Shown here in pieces: positions 20,040 through 33,400 of a stretch of 64,000 nucleotides of DNA; position 1 is the first letter of the stretch, and every line of letters begins with the position of its first letter. This DNA is from Kappaphycus alvarezii (taxonomy: Eukaryota > Rhodophyta > Florideophyceae > Gigartinales > Solieriaceae): positions 434,001 through 498,000 of the forward strand of contig NADL03000708.1 in NCBI GenBank assembly GCA_002205965.3. Reading direction: 5' to 3'. Made by a program: the position numbers and the translations under genes. A model generated the notes under the pieces. It had not been told where the DNA came from, did no database searches, and was given only the letters and a program-made list of their open reading frames with translations.

Positions 20040-20830
20040 CTGGAATACACTTTTAATAGAAAGGGCATTGTACATGAACCAACTCCTCCATACTCACCCA
20101 AATCAAACGAGAGAGCAGAGATACTTAATCTAACACTGGTTGAAGGCGCCAGGACTATTTTGTCATAACTGAAAACAATTAATAATCTAGAAGATTGTGA
20201 ATTTTATGTGCTGAAGCCGTATCTACAATGGTCTACGTCAGGAACTGAACTCCTACGAATCCGATCCATAAATCGTTTAAATACAAGACACCTCATGAGA
20301 TTTTATATGGCACTAAACCAGACGTCTCAAATCTATGCATTTTTGGATCAAAAGTGAAAGTTAAGAAACCTAAGCCGTACATAAAAGGTAAGTTTGATGT
20401 TCGTACATGGGACGGGATCAATGTCGGTTATGCCGCTGAGTCTGCATACAGATTTTATACACCGAATGACAGGAAGATAATTGTATCAAGGGATGTAGTC
20501 TTCATCGAAAATATGGTCCCACCCTCTGTTAATGGTGTTAATTTTGGTTTGAATGATGGTTCAGAAAACTCAGACGGTGAAGATGATAGTCAAAGTCAAC
20601 TTGAAGACAATGACTGGGATGATTCAGATTCAAATTTGGATATAGAAAAGCTCATACAAGAGAATGAGGATATGCTAACGCATATTCCAAACGGTGAAAA
20701 ACGGAAAAACAGGCAACCAGACAGATGGAAATACGACAGCATGCTCGCTTTTTTGGTTGCAGAAGAAATTAATAGACATTCAGAGCAAAAGACACGGTCT
20801 ATTTTACATGAAGCAGTGAGTGGTCCATAG
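20040..20830 (+). pseudogene. Copia integrase remnant
   Basis: Short pieces resembling the end of the integrase core (PPYSPKSNERAE) are followed by the C-terminal integrase region (KGKFDVRTWDGINVGYAA, then KIIVSRDVVFIE). An acidic linker leads towards the reverse transcriptase. Much of the core is absent. Confidence 0.7.
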
Positions 20831-22389
20831 TGAGTGGTCCATATAAAAAGGATTGGATTGATGCATTTAAGACGGAAATATACTCACTAATTGAATATGA
20901 TGTGTTTAGAGTGGTCGAGCTGCCTAAAAATAAGAAACACATTCGAGCTAAGTGGGTTTCGTTTTAAAAAACTGACGAGAATGGTACTATTGTAAGACAT
21001 AAGTCACGGCTAGTAGCGAAAGGTTTTTCCCAGATTCATGGAATTGACTATTTTGAAGTGTTCGCTCCAGTAACCAAGTTCACCACTGTAAGATTCTTAT
21101 TGGTGATTGCTGCTGTATACGATATGGAAATTGAGCAAATTAACATCAAAACAGCCTTTCTAAACGGTGAACTTGAAGAAGAGATATATCTGGAGCCACC
21201 TATTCTACCAATTGAACTACAGAATAAGTTCAATTACAAGTCTTGGCAGGGCAAGACGTGGAGTTTAAAGAAAATTATGTATGGTCTACGGCAGGCATCA
21301 AGAGCTTTTGGTATTAAGTTCCATAGGGTAATGTTATACCCCTAATTCACGCATTCTACGGATGACCCATGCCTTCACTTCAAGAAAATGGATGGAATTT
21401 ATGTGTACGTCATTGTGTATGTCGATGATGTACTGATATCATCGAAAAGCATTAAAGTATGTCAAGATGTGAAGGCCATGTTAAAATGGCATTTTGAAGT
21501 CAGAGAATTGAATATAGCAAAGTATTTTCTTGGTGTTGCCATTTGCCGGAATAGAAAGAAACGAACTATAAAAATTGGTCAAAAGCAATATATACTTAAT
21601 GTTCTACAGAAATTTGGCATGAGTTCTTCTAAAGGGAACAATACAACAATGGTTGCTAGGTCAAATCTTGACTATGATGATGAAAGCAGAAAAGGGATGA
21701 GATTTACATACCGCGAGCTCGTCGGTTTTCTCATGTACTTGGCAGTGAAAACACGGCCAGACATTATGTATGCAGTTGGAGTACTGGCAAGATACTACAG
21801 TTCGGCTGCAGAAATACATTGGATTGCAGCCAAAAGGGCGTTGCGATACTTGAAAAATACCCTAGATTACAGTGTATGTTATATGGAAAGCAGTGAATCT
21901 GTCATAGACGGTTTCACTGATTCTGATTAGGCTGGTAACAAGTCAATGAAATCAACCAGCGGTTACGTGTTTCGTGTTTATGGAGGAGCTTTTTCAAGGA
22001 AGTCAAAACTTCAGATTATTGTTGCCGCGTCTACTACTGACGCTGAATATACAGCTCAAGCATTTGAAACTAGGGAGGCCCTATCGATTAACAAGCTATG
22101 CATTGATTTACAAGTTACCCAATAATCGATTCCTATCTACGCTGATAACATGATGGCGATTAAGCTTGCTAAAAAATCGTCTACTACAGAAAAGAGTAAA
22201 CATATAGATGTCGTTTCCCATTTTATACGCGATTATGTGAATAATGGGGAAATCGTCTTGCAACACATACCCACAGAATCAATGATCGCTGACTGTATGA
22301 AAAAACCATTAGAAAAGGTCAAGCTCCAAAGATTTACAAGCAAAATGGGAATTTCAGGATACAGTGACAAACCTGAGGTGGAATATTAG
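20831..22389 (+). pseudogene. Copia reverse transcriptase and RNase H remnants
   Basis: The reverse transcriptase blocks are clear: HKSRLVAKGFSQIHGIDYFE-like start, NIKTAFLNGELEEEIYLEPP, YGLRQASRAF, and VIVYVDDVLISS. RNase H blocks follow (TRPDIMYAVGVLARY, then KHIDVVSHFIRDYV and IPTESMIADCMKKPL) and end just before the right LTR. This is typical Ty1/copia order, and it is broken in several places. Confidence 0.8.
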
Positions 22390-22725
22390 GTTTACATGCA
22401 ATTGCATGAATTATATAGGTTGGTCATTTAGACAGGGGCGCACGTGCATTTGGTCACAGCGAGGCATTATCAGTATCAAATGCATCTGTCCTCACAACAT
22501 TTGTTGTGTGAAGGTGATTAACTCAGCAATGCACTAGATCTAGTGATTTAGAACCGTATATATGTATGTTGAGCTATCCATAGTCACTGAACTTAAATTA
22601 TCGAGTACGAAGTACTTAACTTGACATCTAAGTTCAACACGACCGAGTCTAACACCTTGGTCTTCTTAAGTTTCGTACCGGGACTAACCGCCAGCTTTCG
22701 TTCAAACCCCATCAAAACTCCAACA
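22384..22725 (+). repeat. Copia LTR, right (3')
   Basis: This is the partner of 18563-18904 with the same length of 342 bp and about 95% identity. The CATGCAATTGCATG palindrome is kept. Confidence 0.9.
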
Positions 22726-22930
22726 CGAACTAAAGAATATGCACAAAAACAACACCCATTTCAACAACAGGTTAGCTTGGCTCACCGCAATCAGGATCTG
22801 CTCATATACGTATTAACGGGTGCACGCGTCTTATTATCTCAAAGCTTCGTTAGGCATTGCTGACCACCGGGGCTGAAAAACCAGTACTGTATGGGCGTTA
22901 TCATTCATTTTCATTTCAAATACAGGCTAC

Positions 22931-23098
22931 AGCAGCCATCATGCCCAATGCGGCCTGCTTGATGTCTGACGTGAAGTTAGCATTTTAGGGAGAGTAGTTC
23001 CTTCCCCATTACTGTGTTTGCATACCCTTTTGGGTCGACTGTGGTTGCCTGGAAAACTATGGGATAGATGGATATATCTCCTAAAAGTATAACAGCCG
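22931..23098 (+). mobile_element. LINE-type 3' end fragment (75-bp repeat, copy d)
   Basis: It matches 18113-18292: the last codons of the endonuclease frame (reading as AAIMPNAACLMSDVK here), the spacer, then the 75-bp core on the minus strand, more diverged than the others. It is truncated at its 5' side, as is usual for LINE copies. It lies only about 200 bp past the copia element. Confidence 0.7.
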
Positions 23099-23099
23099 A

Positions 23100-26099
23100 A
23101 CCTTCCCCCTCCTTTCCTTTCTGTCTGGTTTCTTCAATAACACGAATTTGTTTGGAAAGTTTCCCAGAAAGAAGGAAACGAAATTGTACAACGTTCAATC
23201 GTCTATAACACGTATTAGTTGGTAAACCTCTCATTCGCGTCTTCACAGACCACAGAAATCTTTCACCATTTTCTGTTCAGAGCTACTGGGTCCCTACCTT
23301 GGTCTTCACAAAGTGATGAAAGTACAGCAGCAGGAAATATATCTCTCTCCATACAATTATCAAAACTAAAATAACGGCCACTTGCATGATGAAACAATAC
23401 AAAGCCCTGCATTATGACTCGGTTGCTGAAAGGGCGCAGGTGAGAATTGAAACTTTGACACGGTCGCCCGTGTTTTTTTGAAACATAAATTATCTCTTCG
23501 CTAACGGAAGACAATTTAGATTGACCAAACATCATATAAATTCTAGGAGGACCGTCTCAGCAGAACGCAGATACGTCTCGATTAGCAGCGAAAAAACCCA
23601 GTGTCTATTGACTGCCTACGATAAAATCTTGATGTCTGCAGATCATAATGAACCTCAGTTGCGAATACTCATTACAGCACACTGCGGTAACAGCGGACAC
23701 CGAGGGGCAGAAAGAGCAGGCTCTATCTTACTTGGGACATACAAGCACTGTAGGGAAAAGGTTTATCATGATTTCGGCTGATTCGTTTGGAATATAATTC
23801 ATTGCAAACTGTCTATGTATGGAGAAAAGGTTTCCAGATCCGCTATTTCTCATATTTCACGCCACGATACAAAACGGTGTAACGTATGGGTTAGTGTACT
23901 GTGAGTGAAACATAGGGTGAGACGTAATCTTACTTCATGACTGCCTGCACATAGGTATTGGTCCTTAATCATACCGATAAATTTTCGTCATCAAAAGCGG
24001 AGTTATAATCATACTCGGGGCTAATTTTTACCAACGCAGCAACTTCGAAGAACGCTTCCCAGTATTTCTGGCGCCGTATTCGTCTCCTTAATTTCATTAA
24101 ACGCTTATGAAGCGACAATTTTTCACATTTTAAAAACAAATTCATTTCATTTCTTTCTCGTTCTCATCGTATAAATTATCATCTTTACGTTGAGTGCTCC
24201 CAAAGAGGCAATAGAAACTTGGAAAATTTTAATCGACATGTCAAAACTGGCTGCTGTTCTCCTAGAACAGATAATAACTCGCATTAAATGATTGGAACTA
24301 GCCCTCTGCTCTAGTTCAATCAATACTAATTGAATTTACGATCAAAAGCCTCAGGAAATATACTCCCGATTGTTTTCAAGCGCCACTGGAGTTTGTTAAA
24401 TGGATTCTTACGAAATAGGGCGCCTTGAGTGGCACGAAACCTATCGATCAAGCAGCACAAATTCTAAATACAGGCTTTCTACGTACTGCAAATCGTGTTA
24501 AAATACATCTAATCCAACCGACGATATCTTTAAAATATTAAATCACCCCACATTTACCCTCTCTAGTTTAATCTTCATTCGACAAATGCACGATAAAGTT
24601 GCGGAATTCCTAATAAAGCACCATCCGTGCCAAATTCGGGTACGCAGGAGAAACAATTATTTTATAGCCCATTTTTACCGTTGAGGACTTCGTTCTGGTT
24701 CGTTTTCCAACAAAATCCATCTTCAAACTCCAATGTTTCTGGTACAGTTTGTTTATAATAAAGGAATTCTACAGTCCCCCTGTCCAGGAGTTAGTCCGCG
24801 TGAATTGTCCCGAACTCCAGCTGATACATAGTGCTGGGTTAAAACTTATATCGTGCAAACGAGTAAATCTTGAAACTTTCAGAGATACTCATGAATCTGG
24901 TAGAACTCAATTAGTTACAGTATAAACAGATTGACAAAAGTATGGACATCAGAAAAGACATCTACGCAATTCTCGTACAATTCCATTGCGTATGCCTCCA
25001 GTACTAACGAGAATAAACATCAGTACTTTTTTTGACTTTTTTGAATATTATAATGAAACTCTCGCTACATTTTTTATTGTCTAGCATACACTATGTCTAG
25101 CATAGACCGGGGGATAGCCGAACCGCACTTCTCAAAAATTAAAGACCCAATTCAATTCGTCACGCCAATAAGGATCTACTATCAATATTAATGAAGACCA
25201 ATGGTTATTCCATTGAACTTCATTGCCTTTTTTACACTGCTCAGGGGTAGTATAGACGCCATGCCCTTCCATACAAAAAATAATGTCTATTTGTACAAAG
25301 ATTACCTTCTTATTCAGATAATTGTCACAGGCAAGCAACATAATCACCAAAGATTAAATTGAATGGATGTAATCACCCAGGAGACTGACTTTGTAGAAGT
25401 AACTCACCGTAGCGGAAATTGTGCCATACTGTATATAAATTTTTTGGCATATATTGCGTCCTGTATGGTCATATTTTCATCACTTTAGCGAGATGAAGCT
25501 AGAAGCTCATGATGTAGTCTCAGTAAAACTCTTGAATATTTTTCTCTGAGGCACCAGGAATACAGATCGAATCACTCCAAGCAGCCTCGCATCGTTCTTT
25601 TAGATTTAATTTCTCCGAGACAAGTACAACCTTTATAGCTCTCAGTCCAGTCTGAGAATGGAAATCTGTACAGGATTTCCGTCTTTCTTATCCCGCCAAC
25701 TGACGCATAGAACTCGTGATAGATGAATTAAAGTTTGCTCCGCGCCCTGAATTACATTGAATAACTTTCATAAGTCCTCAATCGTACCACTAAAACCCCT
25801 CCAACGTCTGCGATCCAACCGCTCTTAGTAACTTAGCTGAAAAAGTCAAGAATGGCCTGTACTAAGCTTTCCGCGATGCAATCACTGATAATTTTCATCC
25901 TTCTTTTTGATATCTACGGTTCTGTTGGTACAGGGACAGAGGCCTGGATGCATTGAATTTTCTAATACATTGCCTCCAGGAAAGATACCAGTCCGTTTGT
26001 ACATTCCTCGGTTTTTTCAGCCCATACAGGCAGCAAAATGTAATATTGTCTTCAATCATTTATGCTTGCATTGATATGCTTCATAATACTTTTTTTCTA
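23100..26099. other. No gene recognised; start of AT-rich block
   Basis: Only short frames without motifs occur here. From about 23.8 kb the composition drifts to AT-rich. I see no repeat with a partner in the window. Confidence 0.5.
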
Positions 26100-26563
26100 G
26101 TGTCTATCACGCCAATATCCTCATATGAGGACAAATGCCCTCATGTAACGACAAATTTTAGGGCTAGTTTTCCAAAATATTTTTCTCCTATTTTTGTGCT
26201 AAGCTATAGTTTAAACGATAGTGAGGCTCGATCAAAACAAACTTTTCGATAATTTTAACGCTGGTCCGAGTACGTCTCACTCTTTACCACTCAGTAAACT
26301 TCGATTTTAGCGGTACTTTGCCACATTTTACCATTTTAATACCTGTAGGTGGATGCTTTAGCCAAATAGATGTAGAGTTTTAAGCTACTGAGAATCTGTT
26401 TACTTTAATTCTATAGTTCTAGAGTATAATTTCTGGTAAATGTTTACGCGCCCAAAGAAAAAGTTATCAATCGCCCCGCTTACTGTAACTATTTGTATGG
26501 TAAAGAGATTTTCCCTCATATGAGGACGATGTGTGCCTCATGTGAGGACAGTGCTATAGCGGA
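26100..26563 (+). mobile_element. MITE, copy B
   Basis: The left end is GTGTCTATCACGCC, followed by TCCTCATATGAGGACA and a second half-palindrome (CCTCATGT). The right end shows CCTCATATGAGGACGA, CCTCATGTGAGGACAG and a degraded terminus (GCTATAGCG). The interior shares CGATCAAAACAAACTTTTC with copies A and D, but otherwise resembles copy C. It therefore belongs to a second subfamily. Confidence 0.65.
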
Positions 26564-26636
26564 TAGGCGCTAACATGTAAAAGAAATTGCTAGCATTTAA
26601 AAGAAATTACCAATGAAATATCTCTCTGTTCCTCCA

Positions 26637-27005
26637 GTGTCTACAGGACCGTTGTTCTTATGAGGACGTAGTTTAGGGCTACCCTTTTAAAGTGAAATAT
26701 ATTCTTTTTCTGTCTTTTTTTGCTAACCTATAGTTTAAGCAGTAGTGAATCTCGATTAAAACAAACTTTTCGGTAATTTTAGCGCTAGTCTGGGTACCAG
26801 CTACTTTATTTCTCGTGATAAAATTCTATTGTAGTGCCAATTTGTAGTTGAATGCTTTAGTCGAAGTAGTGTAGAGTTGAAGCCACTGAGCACCTCTTTC
26901 CTGTAATTCCATGTTTTAGAGTATATTCTTTACTAAATATTTACGGGCCCTAAAAAAATCTTTTTACTTACTGTAAATTTTTGTATGATAAAGATCTTAC
27001 TACAA
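26637..27005 (+). mobile_element. MITE, copy C (right end lost)
   Basis: It begins GTGTCTACAGGACCGTTGTT and TATGAGGACG and then follows copy B closely (TTTAGGGCTA, CTATAGTTTAA, CGATTAAAACAAACTTTTCG, GAGTTGAAGC/GAGTTTTAAGC). The similarity stops near 27005 without the right inverted end. It lies about 75 bp after copy B in the same orientation. Confidence 0.6.
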
Positions 27006-30000
27006 CAATCTCCGGTCCAATTTTATGTTTAGTTTCATATTTAATCTTCTTTCTTTTACTACATTATCATTTCCAATTGAAAACGAAATTGAATCTGAGT
27101 TACTTTCATTTAAAATTTTCCAGTAACGTGTGTGTGATATGCTTAATGTTGCCAACTCATGACAGAGGCGCCAAATATGAATATTTTATTATCCAGAAAG
27201 CTCAACGCCTCATATACCACACTGATGAAGTGACTGAACACGACAGCGTAAGGGTCCAACACATGACAAGCGCACAAAATATTCTCTCTCCTGTGACTGA
27301 TTGCGATGTGATTGGATAAGTGACTTTCACGTCATTCATGCTTTGATTTGTTGTTTCTTTGTAACGTATCCAAACTATATCTAATGATATCTGCATGGAT
27401 ACTGACCACCCCGCGGGAAACAAAGAATACAGAAATTTAACACAAGACTCTAAATGAATCCTGAAATATCCCTCTTCGTTTCTGGCGTTGCTTGGCTCAC
27501 CTCAATGTACAGTAAAATGTGGAAAACTTTTTGGTCATGAGACAGGCGATTATATCCGAAGTAGATAAATTTTCTAGAACCATATTTACCTTGTCGATTT
27601 TATCAGAAATCAGTTGGTACTTTATGGCAATATTATTTGATCGGTCTTTTTATATCCTATTTTCTTCCAGTTTAGTATATCCTTGGTTACTATCTTTGGT
27701 TGAATTTTTTCGATGCTCTATATATTAGGGATACGGAATCAAACTTATTTGACTACAAAGCCTTTCAAATGACTTAAGTTAGTGGAAAATATTCCTTTTA
27801 CGCCGTTGTTTGAAGGAAAAAAGTCTTTCTTTACTAATGCTACAAACAGAACCCATGTAAAACATTTAAAAATATCTTTTTACAGAATTATGGCTTGTTT
27901 CCTCCTAACCCCTATAAAAATAGCTGTACCCAGCAGCATATCCATAGGCGATACTTTAATTGCAGCAAACAAGACGCAGCTCTCCTATGTCTTTTAAGTT
28001 TCACAGGAATTTCCTCATAGAATCTCATAAAGCCAGAGTGGGTCTATTAATGAACCGATATGAGTGACCACTCACATACGAAATTTCAAGGCGCTTGTAC
28101 TAGAAAGATAGTGTAGGCCACCAGCCAGCTGTCTTTTAAGTTTAATTTTCATAATCAGACTTCTGTTTCTAAAGTGAGCCTCTCGATAAACTGAGGTTGG
28201 TTCCTGAGGGCAACGAAAATGGGCTTAATTGCAATCTTCAATAAGGAGTTTCATATTGATGGTGCTTGACGTATTGATCTATATCTTCGATAGGTATACC
28301 AAGAAAAATATCTTCATCCTTCACAATTCGTGAACTAAACTCGATACTAATTTTTTGCGAAAAAGATGTATTGTGGCAAAAGCAGCTCTATGTAAATTTG
28401 GTGTGACTTACACGAGAACAACCATATTGTCTCCAAATATCTAGGCGTTCGAGTAGATCTTTTGTAGATGGTCCCAATTCTACATTCATCAACAAATCAG
28501 GAGGATCTCTCAAGGACCTGGAGCCTTCTTTAATCCACAGACAGAATTCAACGTACAAAACAGTATTTTTTATTCCTTTGATGTAATCGTCCGGTTAGAA
28601 CATTAATATTTCTCCCTAGAATACAAAAAAATTAAACAGGACACCAGATTTAATTCTAAAGCAGAAGTTTATATCGAAACCAATGATGTTAATTTTCTTT
28701 AATCTATCCCATTTTCGTTTCGAGTTTGATGAATTAAGTGGGAAGTTATTGTGTCTTTTTAATTGTTGATCCGTTAAAGTATAAACAATTTTCAGACAAT
28801 ATTTTGAACTTTAGAAGAAATTTATATTTCTTTATTTCTTGTTATGATCATTAATTGAGTCGGGTTTTGAGGAAGGGAGCTTTAGTATGGATAATGGAGT
28901 GGTTCCAAGTGCAGGGATATTTCTGAAAAAAATTATTATTGGGGATTATGAAGGGTAGGGTAATATAGGTTTATCATCTTTATGTTTTCATTTTTTTCAC
29001 CGTACCTGGCGCCAAATTTTCAATAGTGAAGAAGTGTGCTTCTAAATTTGGAAGTAAATCGCGACAAAAAGTATCATTTGACGTGGTAATATTCTAGATT
29101 GAAAGAATGAAATTTTCTCTAATCTTTAACTTAAATAAATTCAATTTTACATAGTTTCCGAATTACTTGATAATTTTTGCTTTAACCAATCTGCTTGATA
29201 GCTTTGAAGGAAGTCTGACTTCGTTTATTCACATTTCAAAACATGTGACATGGAAAATATTGAACAATATTGTGGCTCATACTTGGGCAGGATCTTCGCT
29301 GCCTTATTTATGCATTCTGAAAGTAATTTTACTGCACGGATGTTTACCTTTTGCCAGCGGGTGACTTGTGCATTGGACTATCCTTCGCCGAGGCGGTCAG
29401 TGAGCCCAGCAAGTTCATGTACTTCACCTTGCTGTGAACGAGGTAGTAGTGGATGAGTTTCTTCTCGTTAGAGCAACCCAATTTACCCATTAAGGAAAAT
29501 TAAGTATACTAACCCATTCAAGTAAAGCCAATTTTCCCAATTTAGCCCCATACTGTATATTACAGTACTGTTAAGGTTCAAGTTGTACTGTATGTGGCAA
29601 GCGCAAGTGTATTAGCAGCCTAGTACAGTTGTGGTTGCACAATCGAAATATTGCATTATTGCAAGCATTCGTATCAAATGAAACTACTCGATTGGATTTA
29701 ACTATTGAATTTGATGTATTTAAGTCCACAAAACTGTAAAGTAGTACAAAATTGACTTTAAGGCATCTCGGGAGTCTACATAAGGGCATCAATCCAAACG
29801 ATTGGGACCGGTAAGGCATCAGTGATTGGAAGTAAGACAGTCCTGGTCCGTGCCTTACAATTTCGGAGTAATGCTGTAACATAAAATCGATTTTGTTGGG
29901 TAGAAACCAAAGGACTCCCTTCAAAGGCCTGCCGCGAATCCAGCCCTCCAGCATAAAGACGTACGGTATAAGTCAAAGGGGTGACGATATTTGGAGAGCT

Positions 30001-30179
30001 ATATGGAAATTGATCAACGACATTCGGAGAGCCATTTTGGAATTTATCAACACTGCAATTTTTAATCTATACTGAAATTGATCAAAATTACAAGAGGCCG
30101 CTATAAAGACAAAGTTGCGCCCTTCGCAGGGGCAGGCGACGCTTCGAAAACGGAATCCGCCTCGATCACATTGTTTTTT
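27006..30179. other. AT-rich, no gene recognised
   Basis: The open frames here (for example 27519-27728 and 29571-29954) lack recognisable motifs. A short GC-richer island at about 29330-30180 precedes the copia scrap and may hold the rest of that element, including an LTR that I cannot delimit. Confidence 0.45.
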
Positions 30180-30490
30180 AGATTAATTTATGCTCCCCCT
30201 TCCTACCCATTACAATCATTCTAACAAGGTGTGTCATCTGAACTCGCCCTAGTGGTTTCGTCAAGGCGTCAGCAACATTTTCACTTGTTGGCACGTACAC
30301 CAAATCCACCTCTTTACGCACAACTGCATCTCTTACAAAATGCTATCAATATCAATGTGCTTGTTGCGTCTGTTGGTGCTTTCGTTTCGAGCGAGCTCCA
30401 TAGCCCCCTGGTTACCGCTGTATATTGTAGTCGCATGATCAATTCCAAGTGCTCTCACGCCCAGCGCTGTCCAGGTTTCAAGGATAAGTA
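30180..30490 (-). pseudogene. Ty1/copia RNase H scrap
   Basis: On the minus strand, pieces read NQGAMELARNESTN, NKHIDI, HFVRDAVVRKEVDLVYVPTS and ENVADALTKPLGRVQM. This is the C-terminal RNase H of copia elements, followed by a purine-rich stretch (GGTAGGAAGGGGGAG). It is broken and isolated. It is a different lineage from the elements at 18.6 and 47.6 kb. Confidence 0.75.
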
Positions 30491-33400
30491 AAACATTACT
30501 TTACGTTTGATCGCTGCCATTTCGCTTTCATGGCTAAATTAAAATAATATATTACTTAAAGAATCATTAAGACCTGAATAGATATATTTTAACCTCATAC
30601 TTTTGCGCAACAACTATAACCTAATTTTCTCTCCGTGTTTCCAAAAAATCACTGCATACGTTCCTTCGCATTGATTATCGAGAGGGAGAAATTTATGTTG
30701 AAGAATTATTTGTGTACCTATCGCAGTTATATTTTATTAAATTTACTTGATGGGAGGCCGTTTACATTTATATTATTTTTTTCGTGTTGACTCATTTTCT
30801 GCCTCTATTAAGCTTCCTTTTTGCGTTATTTATACCTAGTTGTAACTTTGAATTTTTTGCCTTTTCTTTCTGGGCATTAATAGCAATGCATCCGTTTTTT
30901 CGTACATTATCCCCGGAAAGATAACCACTTCGAAAATTAAATTCACTATTTTCTCTCAATCCAGGCCTTTTACTTCTCTTTTCTTGTGATATATTGATAT
31001 GAGTAATACTTCACGAAATAAATATATATTATTGCGACTTCTTATTTGTGGAGCACTTATTGTCATGCTTATAGGATCACAATGAAAAAGTATATCTTTG
31101 GCTTGAATCCAATTGTTTAATTCTCTTTTTTCAAATTTCCGGTCCTATCCGCAGATTTCATAGAAAAGTAGGCTTATAAGATTATTTTATTTCTGATAGC
31201 TTACGTGAAAAACTATTAAGCGATTAAGCTTAAATAAAAACATGTTCCTTGTTCCGAGTGGTTAGAATATAAGCAAAAAATCAACAACTTATCTATTTCT
31301 CCTTTTAAATTATTGATCTGGATAAAATTTGCTAATCTGAGAACAAAATTTTATACGATAAGTTTACAAATACCAATGTATATGTTTGAATTAACCCGAT
31401 GGTTTTGAAGTGAATCTAGTAAAGTTGACAAAAACCGGAATAAATTGTAGTTTTATAAAATAAATGGAGCTTGTCACAGCTTAATTGACGTTAAAGATCC
31501 AGATTTTATCAATATTAAAATTATATGCATTGTTCGTAGATATTATTTGCAGAACATTTTGAAACCCGTGTTAATGTTTTCGCCTGGTTTACCATATTTA
31601 AGGGACTGGAGAAGTGGTTGGAAATTTAAAACTTCATGTTGCATTTTTATCTTTATAGTTGTTGTTGAGACTGCATGTAACGAAGTTTTTGGGCCTGATA
31701 AGCATTTTTTGGTAATTTATGACCTGTCCAGGGTGTCAAACTTTCTAAACCAATGTGACGGGATTTATTGGATGAAAAAATATTTAATTATGATTAAATA
31801 GTGATATCTTGTAGAATCTGACACTCTAAATTGTGTATAAATTAATAAATATCTCATTAAGACACTCAAAATATCTCCTGAGATATGTTTATGAACTGTA
31901 AGGATTAAGAATGAAACGTTCTAGATTTCAAGTAATTAATGTTTCCTTCCATATTTTTATTCAGTTCTTTTTTAGTTTTGTTGTAAAACCTTCACTTGGA
32001 AGGGATCTATCCTATGATAGAAAGAATAATAAATTACCATACAGCCGAATCCTTTTTGCTTTATTCAATTTCATTAATTTGCAGAATCATGGTAGGATAA
32101 CGTTCTTACCGTAATATTTTTACCACTCAACCTATATTTTATGGTATGATATTCTCAACAGTGCTCACAAAATTATTTTAAAGGAGAATTTCCAGTACAA
32201 TTCGCCGAGCCTCCATCCGCTTTCGAAGTTTTTTGGTTACATTTTTGCATAAAATTCCGAGAGTCTTAAGTTTATTCATTTACCGTATCCCAGGATCTTA
32301 TGAACTTCTAATATAACAATACAATAAAAAGGATCAAGAACTTGCTACATTCGTTTTCATAGCTTAACTTGGTAAACAGAGACCCAAGAAGGCGCTCTAG
32401 CAGAAAAAATATTGGAGTTAATACCACTATTTGAGAGCCTTGAACCATTGCTGACAGTTCATTAACTTATAATTAGCATCTTCAATTGTGTTTCGGCTCC
32501 TTGGCATAGAACATTTCCATTCACAGGGTTTATAATTCACAATAATGAATTTCACAGATAATTCCCTTTGAGTTCACTAAATTGTTGGAGCTCATTCATT
32601 TATCAGCTTCTTGGCACTGAGGCTCATTTTCGGAAACCATTATAGTCTCCCTTAGTACCATAGTTTCAGTTTTTATTTTTTGATAAAATAAATGTCAGTT
32701 AATTCAATTGAATTTTTAGTAGTTAATGAGCGCCCATTATGTATTTAGAAAGGCATAAAATGCCACATAGTATGTATTTTAAATTTAGAAAATGTAAAAT
32801 AATTATCTGGGGCATTCTGTTTTCGTGAAAGTAATACCGATAACAGTTTTTTGATGAACGTAATTAGATTTAATGGTATGAAAATTTCATGGTTTTTTCT
32901 TGAACTTTTGTGGCTCTGTTGTATCCGCTACATGACTTGAAGATGCTTTTAAAGTTTACAGAAATACTTCTTTGAGTATATTTATCCGGAAAGCTTCATG
33001 GCGAAATTTTGATTGCTTAATTTCGACTGTAGTAGCGCTCTATTTCATGCCCTTTGACGCGCCAAAGGCCAGTACCTCATTCTTATTCTTCAACGTATGC
33101 ATACTTTGGACCTCTCATTATTTCTTTTAGTAAGATGATATTTCTTCTTTGTGCCTCTGACTTTAAGGGCTCTAACAAAAAAATTCAGTGCCGTATTTAA
33201 TTTGTGGCATGGGGAAAATTTCAGCATAGAAATTTATATTACCACATTTCCTGTGCCAAATTGCGATTTTCGTTATGAATACTTAAGTTTTCATTGGTAC
33301 TTTCATATTGTTCTCATAGGACGTTCAAAACATTTTCAAAAGAAAATTCGATGTAGTTTTGTTAAGAATAACATCCATGTGTACGCGTATATACTTGGAA

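Larger units (their letters stand above)
18563..22725 (+). mobile_element. Ty1/copia LTR retrotransposon, decayed
   Basis: Two 342-bp LTRs (18563-18904 and 22384-22725) differ at about 17-18 positions, roughly 95% identity. The element is thus older than the gypsy one. Flanks CGAAA and CGAAC give an imperfect 5-bp target duplication. Parts in order are gag, zinc knuckle, protease, a much reduced integrase, reverse transcriptase and RNase H; integrase before reverse transcriptase marks Ty1/copia. It is broken, with about ten or more interruptions and missing stretches. A primer-site-like GGTTATGGACCCAG follows the left LTR. Confidence 0.9.

Noticed and set aside
23521-23781. Plus-strand frame of 86 residues with a HCGNSGHRGAERAG segment, faintly like an integrase zinc-binding region
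   Set aside because: The resemblance is one short H-x-GH-x-G string; flanking sequence shows no further retroelement part, so I do not call it.
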